Shown in pieces: positions 48,547 to 60,619 of a DNA stretch of 64,000 bases. Both the position numbers and the translations under genes were made by a program. The notes beneath the pieces were generated by a model, which was given only the letters and a program-made list of their open reading frames with translations, searched no databases and was not told the DNA's origin. Each line of letters opens with the position of its first letter. The first letter of the stretch is position 1. Source of the stretch: Colias croceus (Eukaryota; Arthropoda; Insecta; Lepidoptera; Pieridae). The DNA lies in NCBI RefSeq assembly GCF_905220415.1, contig NC_059553.1, positions 8,084,501 to 8,148,500 on the forward strand, given 5' to 3'.

Positions 48547-48713
48547 CTAGTGGTCCGCCCCGGCTTCGCCCGTGGTACCTACATGTTTAAACTATCCTAT
48601 CTCTCAAGTTGGATCGAACTGCACATGGTGTGCGAATTTTATTATAATCGGTTGAGTGGTTTAGGAGTCCATTGAGGAGAAACATTGTGACACGAGATTT
48701 ATATATATTAAGA
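48547..48713 (-). mobile_element. Helitron-like family G copy
   Basis: CTAGTGGTCCGCCCCGGCTT (a family B-like 3' end) joined to the family G body TTGGATCGAACTGCACATGG. Confidence 0.7.
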
Positions 48714-48827
48714 TAAAAAATATTTTTTGTGTGCAAAGATTACGTAGGCAACATGCCATGCTATCAATACTTACGAAATTCCAGATATCTATTTTAATAT
48801 TTATACATATATGGACAATTATGGGCC

Positions 48828-49050
48828 AGCTGTGCCACGTGGTTTTACGTATATTTCTCTCCTATTGGTCTTAGCGTGATGATATAATATGTATAACATT
48901 CAGCCTCCCTCGATAAATGAACTATCTAATACTGGAAAAATTATTCAAATCAGAATCGTAGTCCCTGGGATCAGAGCAGTAGTTCCTCAGATAAGCGCAC
49001 TCAACCAAACAAATAAACTCTTCAGCTTTGTAATATTAACATAGCATAGA
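48828..49050 (-). mobile_element. Helitron-like family H copy
   Basis: Plus strand CAGCTGTGCCACGTGG…CTTAGCGTGATGATATAA…CTCTTCAGCTTTGTAATATT. The CTAG end is decayed. Confidence 0.65.
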
Positions 49051-50147
49051 TACAGGTGTAACATATTATCATTATGTTTATTTATTAATTATTCAAACAA
49101 CACTATAACGAATAATCATTTAAACTACTTAAACGCTTCATTCATTAAAATACAATCTCCTCTTCCGTCTTCTATACACGCTCACGAACAAGAACATACG
49201 TTATAATTTCATTCACAATATGAATCATACCTCTGCCAAATATTTTCATTTGATTCTAGGAACAACGTAACGTGAATACAATGTGGAGTTTATTTTAAAA
49301 ATACTAAATTTAGTAGCGGGAATTTCAACAAAGTTCAACATCCAAGCCAATGAGTAACAAATACGATAAATATAATTTAAATGATACAACAGAGTATTTT
49401 TTTACAGAGTAAGAAAACCCAGAGTTGTCATTGTTTTTAATGACTTGCAAATGCGTGTTTTGGGTTTTATATAGGATGATAATAGACTATTAATATTATA
49501 GGGAGAGAATTTACTTATATGTTCAGAAAAATATGCGTACGACGTTCCTATGCATCATTGACTGCCATATCGATGAAGATCACGCCCTGTATCGCCCTGT
49601 ATCAAGTATTAAAAAATATATATTCAATGAAGCTATCATTTTATTATATGGATAGAATAATATATTATAATATGTATATAATAACATCGAAAGTACTTTT
49701 TTATACCTAAAGGTATTCCTTTAGCCATATTTGGCTCAATCAATAAAGTGTTAAATAAGGGACATATCGATCGAAAAGTAACGTTATCACACTCTTATCT
49801 TCAAGGATATTGAGGCTAACGTTATCTAGGAAATGCGATTGGCAAATGGCGGTCGGTGGAAACTTGGAGAGCTTTTAGGAAAATATGCATTTCTGGATTT
49901 ATAGGATCAGTCGGATATAAGACGGGATTGTTCTAGTGATTTCAATGTTTGTCCTTGCTATTTTCGTGCCAGATATAACGGTAGTATTGCTTGTGTTAAT
50001 GTTACATTGGATATTGATTTAATAATTCTAGATTAACATATAGGATGTAATATAGGTAATAGCTCCATAGGGAAGTAAATAGTTGTGACGTTGAACTACT
50101 TCTTTTAAAAAAATATTAATTTTACGTCTGAAAACCTATTTCGAGAA

Positions 50148-50494
50148 TAAAAAAAAGACGTGTGGCACTCGGGGACTGCCGCGGTAAAGCTTATTGCATG
50201 CTATGCCTTTGTAGCGACACCTCGCTCTGAATCGCGCAAGCGAAATTTTTTCGGTACAGAGCTATATAATATACAACTTTCCGACATCATCCATTGGAGC
50301 CATAACGGCCGGCCAGTCGAGTAGACTGGTCGAGAAACCTCCTTTTTCGATGGAGGAATTCCACCTTCCTTCCTCCACACTTTCAAGCCACACCTCCGCC
50401 CGTCGGAGTGGGGGAGCGTTAGGTTTTTCGTTACGAGATTTCTCGATTCGGTCCCCGCGCTCAAGGCCCGCGATAGAAGCTATGCAATAGCTTA
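50148..50494 (+). repeat. interspersed repeat family C, long copy
   Basis: Both ends match 10042-10218, but about 170 bp extra sits in the middle (GGCCGGCCAGTCGAGTAGAC and neighbours). It contains an 87-codon minus-strand frame (50201-50464), probably chance. The longer form may be closer to the parent element. Confidence 0.65.
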
Positions 50495-51165
50495 AAAATA
50501 AGTAAGTTTAGAGCTTGTATTTTTCCTGTTACCAAGTTAACTAGGATAAAAAATAAGTGTGAAGAACGCTCGTCGCATTATCAATTTATTTTTCAGTTGT
50601 TTTTAGTTCAAGTTTTACAGAAAAAGCATAATTATAATCCCCCGAGTAACGCAACTACCATTTGTATAATAAAATGTGATAATTTTCTTCAATCTTCGAC
50701 GTTTATATCATTTTTTTGAACTTTAGGTATAATTTATACTCTGTATACATTGCTGTTATTTATGGATATTTTACTATTGAACATCTAGGCGATGTATTTC
50801 AATGTATTTCGTGCGTATGCGTGACGTCACTGATCACCATTGCAGCGCGCCAAAAACGTTCTAAAACATTCCGTCGCTTTCCAATCAATCAATGTTTATA
50901 GCTTTGTCTGTTAATCTGTTTGTATAGTAATAGTGCAGTGTTATGATCGTAAATTAATGTATTTTCTGTACATACTAATTTTACGGTGATCAAACGGTGA
51001 TAAATTATTCTGATAGGTAGTTTAACTTCTGCTGTCATTTGTGTTGTTTTATCTATTACCAAGTCTATTACATTTATGTGTGATTATCAAGTGATTATTA
51101 ATGCATTGTTAGGTTTTATTAATTATGATACATACTTCTTTTACTATGTATCATTCATTAAGCAT

Positions 51166-51358
51166 TCATTACATAGTATATAAAGTATAAGTAAGTCGCC
51201 TTTTCTGTCCCTATGTCGATTTGTATGCTTAAATCTTTAAAAATACGCAACGGATTTTGATGCGGTTCTTTTAATAGATAGAGCGATTAAGAGGAAGGTT
51301 TTAGTATATAGTTTATTAGTTTGTAGACAAACGGGCGAAGCCGTGGGCGGTGAGCTAG
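51166..51358 (+). mobile_element. Helitron-like family A copy
   Basis: TCATTACATAGTATATAAAG to GGGCGGTGAGCTAG before T. Confidence 0.75.
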
Positions 51359-52423
51359 TTATATTATAATTGTCTGCATTGCTTTATTTGACTTCGCGGT
51401 AACAATACCTTTTCCTTATTCACAAATAATGCTTCTTTTATTTGCTAAATTCTTATTCTTCAATCTTAATAATAGCACTTCTTTTTTATGTAAATATGTA
51501 TCTATCCTCACACGCATAATTATATGCACCCAAAAGGTGCAATATTTGGAGTACAAGACCGACGGATTTAAATTCACATTGTAAAAAAATTCCAGAATCT
51601 TTTTGCCTCGACACACATCCATAAAAATATGTGAAGGCACCTCAACTCTAGCACTTAGAAGTATAAATAAGGTACAATATATTCAAGTGAATATATTCTT
51701 GCATTCCATATGTAAATATCGAGATTGAATGGTGATGCATCACGGAGGAAAATTCGTTCAGCATCCGAGCAATGCTATTTTAAAACGTATGTATTGTTAA
51801 ATGTTTTATTGATTCACGTTTGTCTGGTGGAAAGGAACGTTCTAGGCGTTCTTTTGTTCGACTTTGGGTTTATACTAGCTTCGGCACGCGGTTTTTCTCG
51901 CGTGGTCTGTCGAATAAAATATTGTGTAATTTCTCAGTGTTTAAACTACATTATATTCATATCAAAATACTATTCGTTCGTTTGTTTTGTTGATAGGTGA
52001 TTGAAAAACAAACACAATGATCATACTTACATATGAAATTATGTTATATATAAAATTAATAGTTACATACCATTCGTGAATCATAAAGTAGAATCAATTT
52101 CCAATTCAATTCGTTGAAAAAAAAACAAGCAATTATTTTTACAAATCGAACTTCGAACGTAAACTAATTAACCCAATTAAGTATCCAATAATAAATTATA
52201 CTACACTACTCTTTAGTCCATATATTATAAGCTGAAATCTAGCGTGATACCTAAGTTGTATGCCACATTGTGTCTCCCAGTGCATCATCAATCATTAAAT
52301 ATAACTAAGAGCAGAATCGCAAGTGATAGATGACACCAATCTACGATAGCAATTTACTGTATAATGTGCAAGTCATATCGTATTTATAACAATATCTATG
52401 TGACATTAATGTGCGCTATTTTT

Positions 52424-52658
52424 AACCGACTTCAAAAAAAGGAGGAGGTTATCAATTCGTCCGGTATGTTTTTTTTATGTATGTACACCGATTACTCCGA
52501 GGTTTCTGAACCGATTTACGTGATTATTTTTTTGTTCGATGCAGGTTGGTGTCGAATTGGTCCCATAAAGTTTTATTCGGATAGGCCCAGTAGTTTTTAT
52601 TTTATGAGCATTTTTGTCTGTATTTGTAAATGTTGCAAGTGCAAGTTTGAAGTCGGTT
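52424..52658 (+). mobile_element. 235-bp foldback/MITE, AACCGACTTCAAA ends
   Basis: Perfect 13-bp inverted ends AACCGACTTCAAA. The interior has GGAGGAGGTTATCAATTCG and CCGATTACTCCGAGG. This repeat type is widespread in Lepidoptera from general knowledge. The target duplication is unclear. Confidence 0.7.
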
Positions 52659-52731
52659 GTTTTTAACGCACTTATCACTTGTTTATATTAGAGCCAAAAA
52701 CTTCCCCTCATCACTATCAGAATATTTTCAA

Positions 52732-52923
52732 CTAGCTTTGCCGCGGTGTTACTCGCATTGCTCCTCTACTATTGGTCATTGCGTGATGCTATAAATCATA
52801 ATATATAGCCTTCCGTCGTGGTCTATCTAACAGTGAAATAATTTTTTCAAATAAGAAACGTGGTTTTTGAGATTTGCGCGTTCAGTCAAACAAACAGACT
52901 TTAGCTTTATAAATTAGTACAGA
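52732..52923 (-). mobile_element. Helitron-like family H copy
   Basis: Plus strand CTAGCTTTGCCGCGGTG…CATTGCGTGATGCTATAA…AAATTAGTACAGA. Confidence 0.7.
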
Positions 52924-53843
52924 TTTTTATGTTTCATCAGCAAACTATGTTTAAATCTACATTATTAAATGTTTAATAATAATAAACTAAATAAATATTA
53001 AACATTCTTATCACTCAATTTAAGTTCAGTTTATGGCTGAGAGAGTAAAACGTAAATAGTCAAAATATAAGTCGATAAATATTTATAATGCATAGTCAAA
53101 AACTCAATAGTAAACCCTTCTTTGGATCGGTCTTGTGAAGTGCTCTTGTCCTGAAGAGCTTGCATATTTGCATATGTAGTGTATAAATATAGGTTTAGTA
53201 AATATTACATTTGAAGCTAAACTGATTAAAGCGCCGAATTAAGGGCCGATTTTTCAATCCTTGGTTAAAATTTATCGGTCCAACAATAGACTACAGGCCC
53301 GTGTTGAAAAAATTATGAGTCATATTTTAACCCACGATACGATATAAGAGCATTAAATAATAAGATTCAACACAATGACATCACTTGTAAGCTGTCCACC
53401 TGAGTGCAGATGAGAATTCGAAAGTTCAGGTAGAGATTTTTTCCTCTTGCCTCCATTATTTTTGTACGGCGTTGCGGAATAATGGATTAAAATCAGTATA
53501 GAAATAGTATGACACAGATGGTGGTTGATTCTGATGTTTGATAGTACATACGTTAAAATGATGACCGAAAGCATTTTTTTGGTATAGAGCAGAGATAATA
53601 TCGGGTTCCTTTTAACTGAAATCTCTAGAAATAGAAAAATAATTAATCAGTCAAATATTCGTAATTTAGACTAGAGCACAAACCTTGTTTATTATTTTTC
53701 AATATAAATATGTAATGTACCTTTAGTGATTATTATGTAATATGTATCTGAAAGGATAAGCTTTACACAAATTAGGAAAAATATATCATCTGTGAACACT
53801 AAACTACCAAACTATATCATGATTATGGTTATAATAAACTCAC

Positions 53844-54135
53844 CAAAAGAAATAAGGCCGCTGTTAAGCATGGTCAGCTTAATGCTATTCGGTATGGACA
53901 CCAAGCTGGCAGTCCCTGATGGCTTATTGTCCTTCTTCTTTGGCTTCTTCTCAAGGTCATACCGCGGCGCCGATCGCGACCGGTGCTTTCTCTGACTGGT
54001 CGCCAGGGACCCCCGCTGGCCCGTTCGGGATGACATTTTAGTATATGTGTAGTTCTTAAACACACATCACACACGCACTACGCATGAACACTGCACTATC
54101 ACTATTAAATACTCATTGCACTGCACGGTTGGGAT
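53844..54135 (-). CDS. exon with start codon of an unrecognised host gene
   Basis: Minus-strand exon bounded by a pyrimidine-rich acceptor (CCTTTGTTCCAG|) at 54136 and a donor TTTTG|GTGAGT at 53843. The first 99 nt are untranslated; the ATG at 54036 has an A-rich favourable context (an in-frame ATG at 54063 is an alternative). It encodes 64 residues beginning MSSRTGQRGSLATSQRKHRS, then a lysine-rich KKPKKKDNKPSG stretch, then a more hydrophobic end (IPNSIKLTMLNSGLISF). No signal peptide is seen. The exon ends in phase 1, which joins in frame to the exon at 9733-9851. The basic, serine-rich start suggests a cytosolic or nuclear N-terminus. Function unknown. Confidence 0.7.
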
Positions 54136-54387
54136 CTGGAACAAAGGAATAGAATGGTTATTACTATGAAATTTTCTTTACTTTTATAAATTTGAATGGA
54201 ACTATGTCTTCCTGATGCGTTTTCATAACTAAAATACTCAATCGATTTTCATAAAATATGGTAGAGACCGGCTAGACTTTCAGAGCCGAGAGAGATTACT
54301 TTCAGGTAATACATAGGCTATTTTTTTAACAAATACTAAATACTTCGTAATTATCACTATAAATTACGTAGCCAGTCAAAAACATCA

Positions 54388-54537
54388 TCACTACATAGCT
54401 TATGCTTAAATCTTTAAAACTACGCAACGGATTTTGATGCGGTTATTTTAATAGATAGAGTGATTCAAGAGGAAGGTTTTTGTATACAATTTATTAGGTT
54501 TTAGACAAAGCGGGCGAAGCCGCGGGTGGTAAGCTAG
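54388..54537 (+). mobile_element. Helitron-like family A copy, internally shortened
   Basis: TCACTACATAGCTTATGC to GGGTGGTAAGCTAG; about 30 bp near the 5' end are missing. Confidence 0.75.
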
Positions 54538-54631
54538 TTTAACATATGTTTTAAATCTTCATCTTTACTTTAACTTTAACCGAAACTGTGTCAATAAAGT
54601 TTATGAAGTAATAAACTTAATTGAATAAGGC

Positions 54632-54840
54632 AGGCTGGTTGCAGAGCTTGACCAACCATCAGTGCCTACGTTAGTCACGCTTGTAATATGTATTGAAATT
54701 CATAAAACCGTTCATAGCTAGACCGACCATACGCACGCGTATTGTCATGCGCATTAGTGTCATAGTCATACACATTGTTGATGCGTATCGTCAGGACCGA
54801 TGGTACGCACTGACGGTCGGTGAAGCTCTGCAACCGGCCT
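54632..54840 (-). mobile_element. MITE, second copy of the 47733 family
   Basis: Inverted ends AGGCTGGTTGCAGAGCTTGA and AGGCCGGTTGCAGAGCTTCA. Interior matches 47733-47946 in reverse orientation. The 91-bp outer arms of the foldback are absent here. Confidence 0.8.
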
Positions 54841-55537
54841 AAAATCATACATTTTTTAGGGATTAAATACTTGAACTCAAAAGCTCTAAGGATGTTTATC
54901 AATTTCCTCAATATTGACATCAAAAGAAACCATTATTAATATTTCCTAATAAGGAATTTAATATTTTACCTCTTTGCATTGGAAAGCGGTAAGAGTTTCC
55001 TTTCAAATTAATTTCCTCTATTTGCGTTGGTTGTTGGCATTATTCAAGATTTTATCGCGAAATACTTCTGCATTTGGACCGTGAGAATATTTTAGTTTGC
55101 TAAGTGTTCTAAAGTTATATACAGTATGCATAAAACATGGCGTTAACGGGAGTTCGACCTACTTATCTTGCAAACGAAATGACACGTCGATGAAACTTAA
55201 TTAAAACTACCCTCATTAAGTGTTTATTTATGTCATCTTGTTTCCTAGAATTTCTCAAGTTGTTTTCGTCTTTTCATCGGCTTGGCACGACGGCTTTTGT
55301 TAATAATAATGCAGTACTTCTTAATCTTTTCAACGAAAAAGTATTTTACTAAAATTGTGAAATAAAATTGAGTCCGTTAAATTATGCCGGAACAAATTGG
55401 CTTTTGTTTCTCTCAGCAGAAACGGGGCTCCCTATTCGAACAATGTAGGTACTTGTCATCACGATTTCATCAAAATTTAAAGTATTTGAAGCTGAAGATA
55501 TTTCGTATAACACTAGTCTGTTTTAATTTACATTACA

Positions 55538-55652
55538 ATAGCTGTGCCCCGCAGTTTGACCCGCATTTATTGTTTTTTTCAAATCGGACGAGTATTTCCT
55601 GAGATAAGCGCGTTCAAATAAACAAACTCTTCAGCTATATAAAATTATAAGT
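55538..55652 (-). mobile_element. shortened Helitron-like family H copy
   Basis: TAGCTGTGCCCCGCAG…GAGATAAGCGCGTTCAAAT…CTCTTCAGCTATATAAAAT; the middle of the element is deleted. Confidence 0.6.
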
Positions 55653-56199
55653 ACCTATAGATTTCGCATTGACACGACTAGAAAATTCTATATATTTCTC
55701 AAGAAAAATAACTTTATTGCTTGCCGCCCTAAACTCCACAATCCGCCCAAACACCTTACACCTATAATTTTTCCCCTCATAAACGCGATATCTTCATAAA
55801 ATGACCACGGACGTTATAAACCACATTGCGTGGTAGTGATAGCGTTAACAGATGCCTCTGTTTATTGTAAACTATTACATTCCGTTAGCACCACATTAAA
55901 GAACGATTAATCTAGATTAATAGGGTTTGCTTCGATAATCTAAGATCAGCGGAATATTTTATTTGAGAGAAAGTTATTTTACTGGTGTTTTAAACTGGTT
56001 TCAATATATTTTGAATGGTGGGATGGTTATTTTCTGTGATTTGTCCTAGTACTACAAAAATCACATATATAATCGTACTAACCACCGCGAGGCAATGTCG
56101 TCATTACGGATAGATGAATTGATATTGCATTAGAAATATCAGAAAATCAATTACCTTAACTACTTAAACTCTTTTTTAAATCTATTATTCCTTAATAAT

Positions 56200-56516
56200 A
56201 ATAATAATCATCATCATCATCAGCCCATAAACGTTCCCACTGCTGGGACACGGGCCTCCTATGAGGGTACAGGCCATAATCCACCGCGCTGGCCAAGTGC
56301 GTGTTGGCGGATGACACATGTCGTCGAACTTTTTAATTCTTCGACATGTCGGTTTCCTCACGATGTTTTCCTTCACCGTTCGAGCAGTGGTGATGTTACA
56401 ACATGCGCAGATAAATTGAAAAATCAATTTAATTCCTGCGCGCTCGCCTGGTCTCGAACCCCGCACTTATCGATTCGAAGTCCGAGGTCTCACCACTGAG
56501 CCACCACTGCTCACCT
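56200..56516 (-). mobile_element. intact tRNA-derived SINE with RTE-type tail
   Basis: On the minus strand the head carries an A box TGGCTCAGTGG (56503-56493) and a B box GGTTCGAGACC (56460-56450), spaced as in tRNA genes. The body and the 3' GGGCTGATGATGATGATGAT tail end in an (ATT)n run. The 10-bp direct repeat CCTTAATAAT flanks it (56190-56199 and 56517-56526). The tail matches RTE-type LINE ends such as 16656-16775, the probable source of the retrotransposition machinery. Confidence 0.88.
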
Positions 56517-56527
56517 CCTTAATAATG

Positions 56528-56611
56528 ATTGATTGTAATTATGTTAAGGAATAATAGATTATACCTTAACATAATTACAATCAATTATTCCTTAACATAA
56601 TTACAATCAAT
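56528..56611. repeat. inverted repeat, 28-bp perfect arms
   Basis: ATTGATTGTAATTATGTTAA…, arm 56528-56555, pairs with 56584-56611. The 28-nt loop contains a further copy of CCTTAACATAATTACAATC, so two alternative hairpins are possible. It sits two bases right of the SINE target duplication. Confidence 0.8.
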
Positions 56612-56914
56612 CAATCAATAGACCTGATTTTTTGTAATAATGAGACCTGATTTTTTGTAATACGAAGAGGTGGGGTATGATGGGTATTGATTAAAATTAC
56701 GTTTCGATAATTATTGAAATAAGTAAGTAATTATAAATTATCAATATATAAAGCTATTTTGATCAAGTGTTTACTAAATAAAACAAACAAGACCGTAAAC
56801 AATATAATAATCCTGTAAATAAATAATCTTCTGACGTACGATTCGTCGTAGGCGTCACATTGTAGATAGATATTTTCTATCCGTAATAATAATGCTGAGA
56901 AAAATTATCACTAT

Positions 56915-57096
56915 TCACTACATAATATAAAACAAAGTCGCTTACTCTGTCCCTATGTATGCTTAAATCTCGGATGATGATTTGATGCGGCCAATAGGTG
57001 GATAGAGCGATTCAAGAGAAAGGTTTTAGTGATGGTTTTAGTACATAATTTATTAGGTTTCGGACAAAGCGGGCGAAGCCGCGGGCGGAAAGCTAG
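56915..57096 (+). mobile_element. Helitron-like family A copy
   Basis: TCACTACATAATATAAAAC to GGGCGGAAAGCTAG. It contains short local duplications (GATGATGATTTGATG and GGTTTTAGTGATGG). Confidence 0.75.
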
Positions 57097-57105
57097 TACT
57101 TTTAT

Positions 57106-57199
57106 AAATTAAACCGCATCAAAATCCATTGCGTAGTTTTAAAGATTTAAGTATACATAGAGACAGAGAAAGCGACTTTGGTTTATACTATGTTAGTGA
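57106..57199 (-). mobile_element. 5' fragment of Helitron-like family A
   Basis: AATTAAACCGCATCAAAATC to CTATGTTAGTGA, directly beside and opposite to the previous copy. This looks like a nested insertion followed by loss of the outer copy's other half. Confidence 0.65.
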
Positions 57200-59433
57200 G
57201 TACGAAAAATGGATAAAGGACTAGAATTTAAACGAAGAACTGATTCAATACCCATTAGGAGATCATAAAGTTAACGACGTTTTCATTGATTCGAATCCCA
57301 ATATCTTTAGAGGCTGTAATATTTCAGTCTCGTATAAGCTGATTAATTTCGTAATCGAAGCCATTAATCTCGAATATTGACAAGGTGCAGTGACAGATCC
57401 GAGAAATGTGTGATACTAGTTTCTCGCCCTGGCTTCGAATGGACGTTAATTGTAAGTTTTTCAATGTTTTTACTGTAATTGTAAAATTTTTGTAATTGTA
57501 ATTTTTATTGTATTTCTACAAGTGGAGACAAATGAGACAAACAAAAAACATAGATTCAGTCGTTGGGCAAGTGAAATAGGAAAATAAAACACAAAAATAA
57601 ATATTACTTTTACACATACTGGTCCAAAATTTCGACCTATGTGGATTTTAAAGTTTATGAATATTACATACCTACATTTTAAATATTCACATAGATTGTG
57701 AAAGGTTTTTATGTATAATAAATTCATTGAGAAGTTACTCGTTACGTAAGATAATACCATATTATACATATTTTATTGTAAGAGCAATACACAACGGAAT
57801 TTGCATGTTCTGAAATCTGTAAATAATCAATGAAATGTGAAAACATACCTCTAGGTTATTGCTAAATAAATAAAATGGTGTGCCCTATTACCAATGAATA
57901 TAATATACTCTAACGCTACGTATTATTAAGAACGAATATTTTATCAAAATAAAAAATATCGTTTGTATATATTTATTATTAAAACCTGATTGTTCAATAT
58001 CTATTCAACTTACTAGGTTTTTAAAAGAGCGTATACAATTTTGTTGACTATATTATGTATAATTAAAACATTCTCTGTACATTATAAGGATACAAACAAG
58101 AGGAAAATTGCGTAATAATATCATTATCTTCAATATAAAATATAATGCCAAGTAAGCAAATAAAAATTCCGCCAATTGAGTGGTTTTTTTTGCAAGGCCT
58201 GCTTCTATCGTATCTGATATAGGTTATCAAATAATTTTTCCTTAAAAACAGCTTTATAACAAGTTCAAGGAGTACTTTGAATCACGCTCTTAAGCCTTGT
58301 TTGAAATAACAGAATTAATATACATACTTGGCAATTCGCAAGAAAGTTGACAGGCAGCCTAAATCCTTATTAAATATGGCCGACATTATTTCCTTGGCCG
58401 AAAACTTGGCCGAAAATAATACATTGTCAAAGAGATAAGATCGAATCAAAATAATGGATGTTTATTTGAGCCACAAAGACTGCTTTACTCAATATCCTGC
58501 TAAAGGTCCTGTCTCATTCTCGTTATACTTCTGTTATGGAAAGATAAATTGGTTTTAATGAATGGGGTGCTTAATAAAAATGGCTTTATATCTTAACCTT
58601 TGTTTTATTCTTTTCGTGTTCTTTTAAAGGAAACCAGTAAGAAGGGTAATAATTTGAATCAGACATCATTTTATTATCTTCTTTTCCATAATCTATTTGT
58701 AACATAAATAATGAACGTTATAGCTTTCGTATGATATTAAGCCTTTTTCAATTAAGTAGGTACTTCAAATTTGCCATTCAAAAACCTGTCTATTCGTATA
58801 AAAATGATACTCCCTATTTTTTGAACAAGAGTATTGTCTCTATGGCCGATATGAAATTAAACCATTAGAATATCTTTCAGTATTAAAACAAAGCCTTCAT
58901 ACACACTAGAAGCGAAGTGAGAGCGAAAACATTTCATACATATTATAATTAAAACTATCTTATAAATATTTTTGGCTGAAAACATCGTTAAAGTCCTCTA
59001 AAAAAAAGATTTACTCAGCAATCCCAACAATTAGTCAATAGTTCTATTTCAGTTGTTTTCCGTCTTATATAACCAAAAATCTTTATTAGAGTCAGCATTA
59101 TTAGGTCAAACGGTCTATAAAAGCCAACTAGAGCCACTTCTCGACGGAAAGCGTGTTGTATCTTCAATCAAGCCTTTCTATTGTTCTCACATCAAATAAA
59201 CCTCGAGAACTTTTAATTATTTGTATTTTTGTGTTTGGTATTGTTATATTATATGTTTTGTTTCTTTTAAATAGCAGCTAATACACGTGATCCAATTATA
59301 AATATATATTAAATGCTAAGCTCAAAGGAGGTTATAGTTTTGCATACGCTGAGTACGTAAAAAATACTTATAAAATTCCAGACGCATTTTTTTTTCAAAT
59401 ATATAAATTCTTAAAACTCTATATTATGTACAC

Positions 59434-59453
59434 TGTACACTGTACAGTGTACA
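59434..59453. repeat. 20-bp perfect palindrome
   Basis: TGTACACTGTACAGTGTACA, preceded by one more GTACAC unit. Confidence 0.7.
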
Positions 59454-60456
59454 CCCATAACAAGCAACCCGCCCAACTTTGCCACCAGCAGATTAGAGAA
59501 GAGGTATATGCCGGCTACGCGAAGCTAGAGAAGAAAACACGAATTTACAGCAAACATTAAAACCGTAAATAAGTGTGTGAAATAAATAATAACCATACTG
59601 ATACATAACCAACCAAATAAAATATTTCAACTTCCTGAGTATATTGTCTTTCGAGCAAGCTTTGATCTTTGAACGAAAATAATTGACTGACAGCATTTAT
59701 TGAGCCAGCAAAGGAGTCACAATGTATCAAATTCTTAGATGCTATGCTATATCTGTCTGTAGAGGGTTTTTTCTACGCAATATTTGTTTTATAATAGAAT
59801 TCTTAGTATTTTTTTTCTGCTCGTCTGATTGTATGTTTGTACGTACGTCAAAAACGTAAAATCCACTGGGCAGATTTTGATAAAATTTTAAGTAGTGATA
59901 GACCAATATAGGTTCCATTTTATTAAATTCATAATCTGGCTACTAACTCGTCTAAATAGGCTTTGAAATATAGCTCTACATATCTGGTAAATACGTTCAA
60001 TAATCTAAATCAGTTTTCCTGTATTCCCAGGGCGAACCGACCTTTGTTATATGCCTCCATTTACCAAAAACACCTACTTCTCGAAGCTTCCAGATCTCGC
60101 AAGATTGATCACGTTAATCCCTTTCACTGTTCAAAGAACTAATACAAATCTAGGTCATGGCTCTGATATAAGACGGTGATAAAACACGTAATATAATAAT
60201 CCAAAACCACATCTGTGGACATTTGTCACTGCCATTCGCAAATAAAGTCTCTTGGGTAATGTTCACGCATTTTTAACGAGCGATTAACGAAATGTCATTA
60301 ATCTTAAATTCTATAACCTCTTTGGATTGTCTTTGTTTTTTTTTAACTTCCCTGATCTCCAGCAGCTCAGAATAAGAGTCCACAGATTCGATAAAACAAA
60401 GGTTTATAATAATTTTAAAAACAGAATGGAATGCTGAAAACAGACTGGCTACTTAC

Positions 60457-60619
60457 AAATTTCGAGTACGGCTTTCCCGCCATTATCAGAAAGCATTCCA
60501 AATTCAAACACGTAAACACACGGAATGAATGAGCCGGCCGGTAGACCTTTCAGTGACTCCTGTAATGTCGTTTGGAGTGACCGCGTCAGCGCTTTGATCG
60601 CAAGCCTTATGAATTCCAT
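60457..60619 (-). other. candidate 5' exon of the minus-strand gene
   Basis: A GC- and CpG-richer segment ending in a good donor (GAAATTT|GTAAGT at 60456). From an ATG at 60619 a 54-codon frame is open to the donor (starts MEFIRLAIKALTRSLQTTLQ). If spliced to the acceptor at 54136 this frame would stop after eight more codons. It would then be an upstream ORF in a 5' UTR exon rather than the protein start. Its 5' boundary (promoter or acceptor) is not defined. Confidence 0.4.

Larger units (their letters stand above)
9852..53843 (-). other. large intron of the minus-strand gene (about 44 kb)
   Basis: Inferred from the matching phases of the two flanking exons. It holds most of the mobile elements in this window, a possible 24-nt microexon at 25303-25326, and long AT-rich spacers in which I see nothing: roughly 18082-20654, 23069-25302, 41000-43600 and 46300-47450. 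If unseen exons exist inside, they must keep phase 1. Confidence 0.5.
54136..60456 (-). other. candidate first intron and AT-rich spacer
   Basis: If the exon at 60457-60619 belongs to this gene, this is its 6.3-kb first intron. It holds the repeats listed here. In 57200-59433 and 59454-60456 I see only AT-rich sequence without exons or recognisable elements. Confidence 0.4.

Noticed and set aside
56450..56503. A/B boxes as a functional tRNA gene
   Set aside because: They are the head of a SINE with a long body, a (GAT)n tail and target duplications; no cloverleaf acceptor stem is closed.
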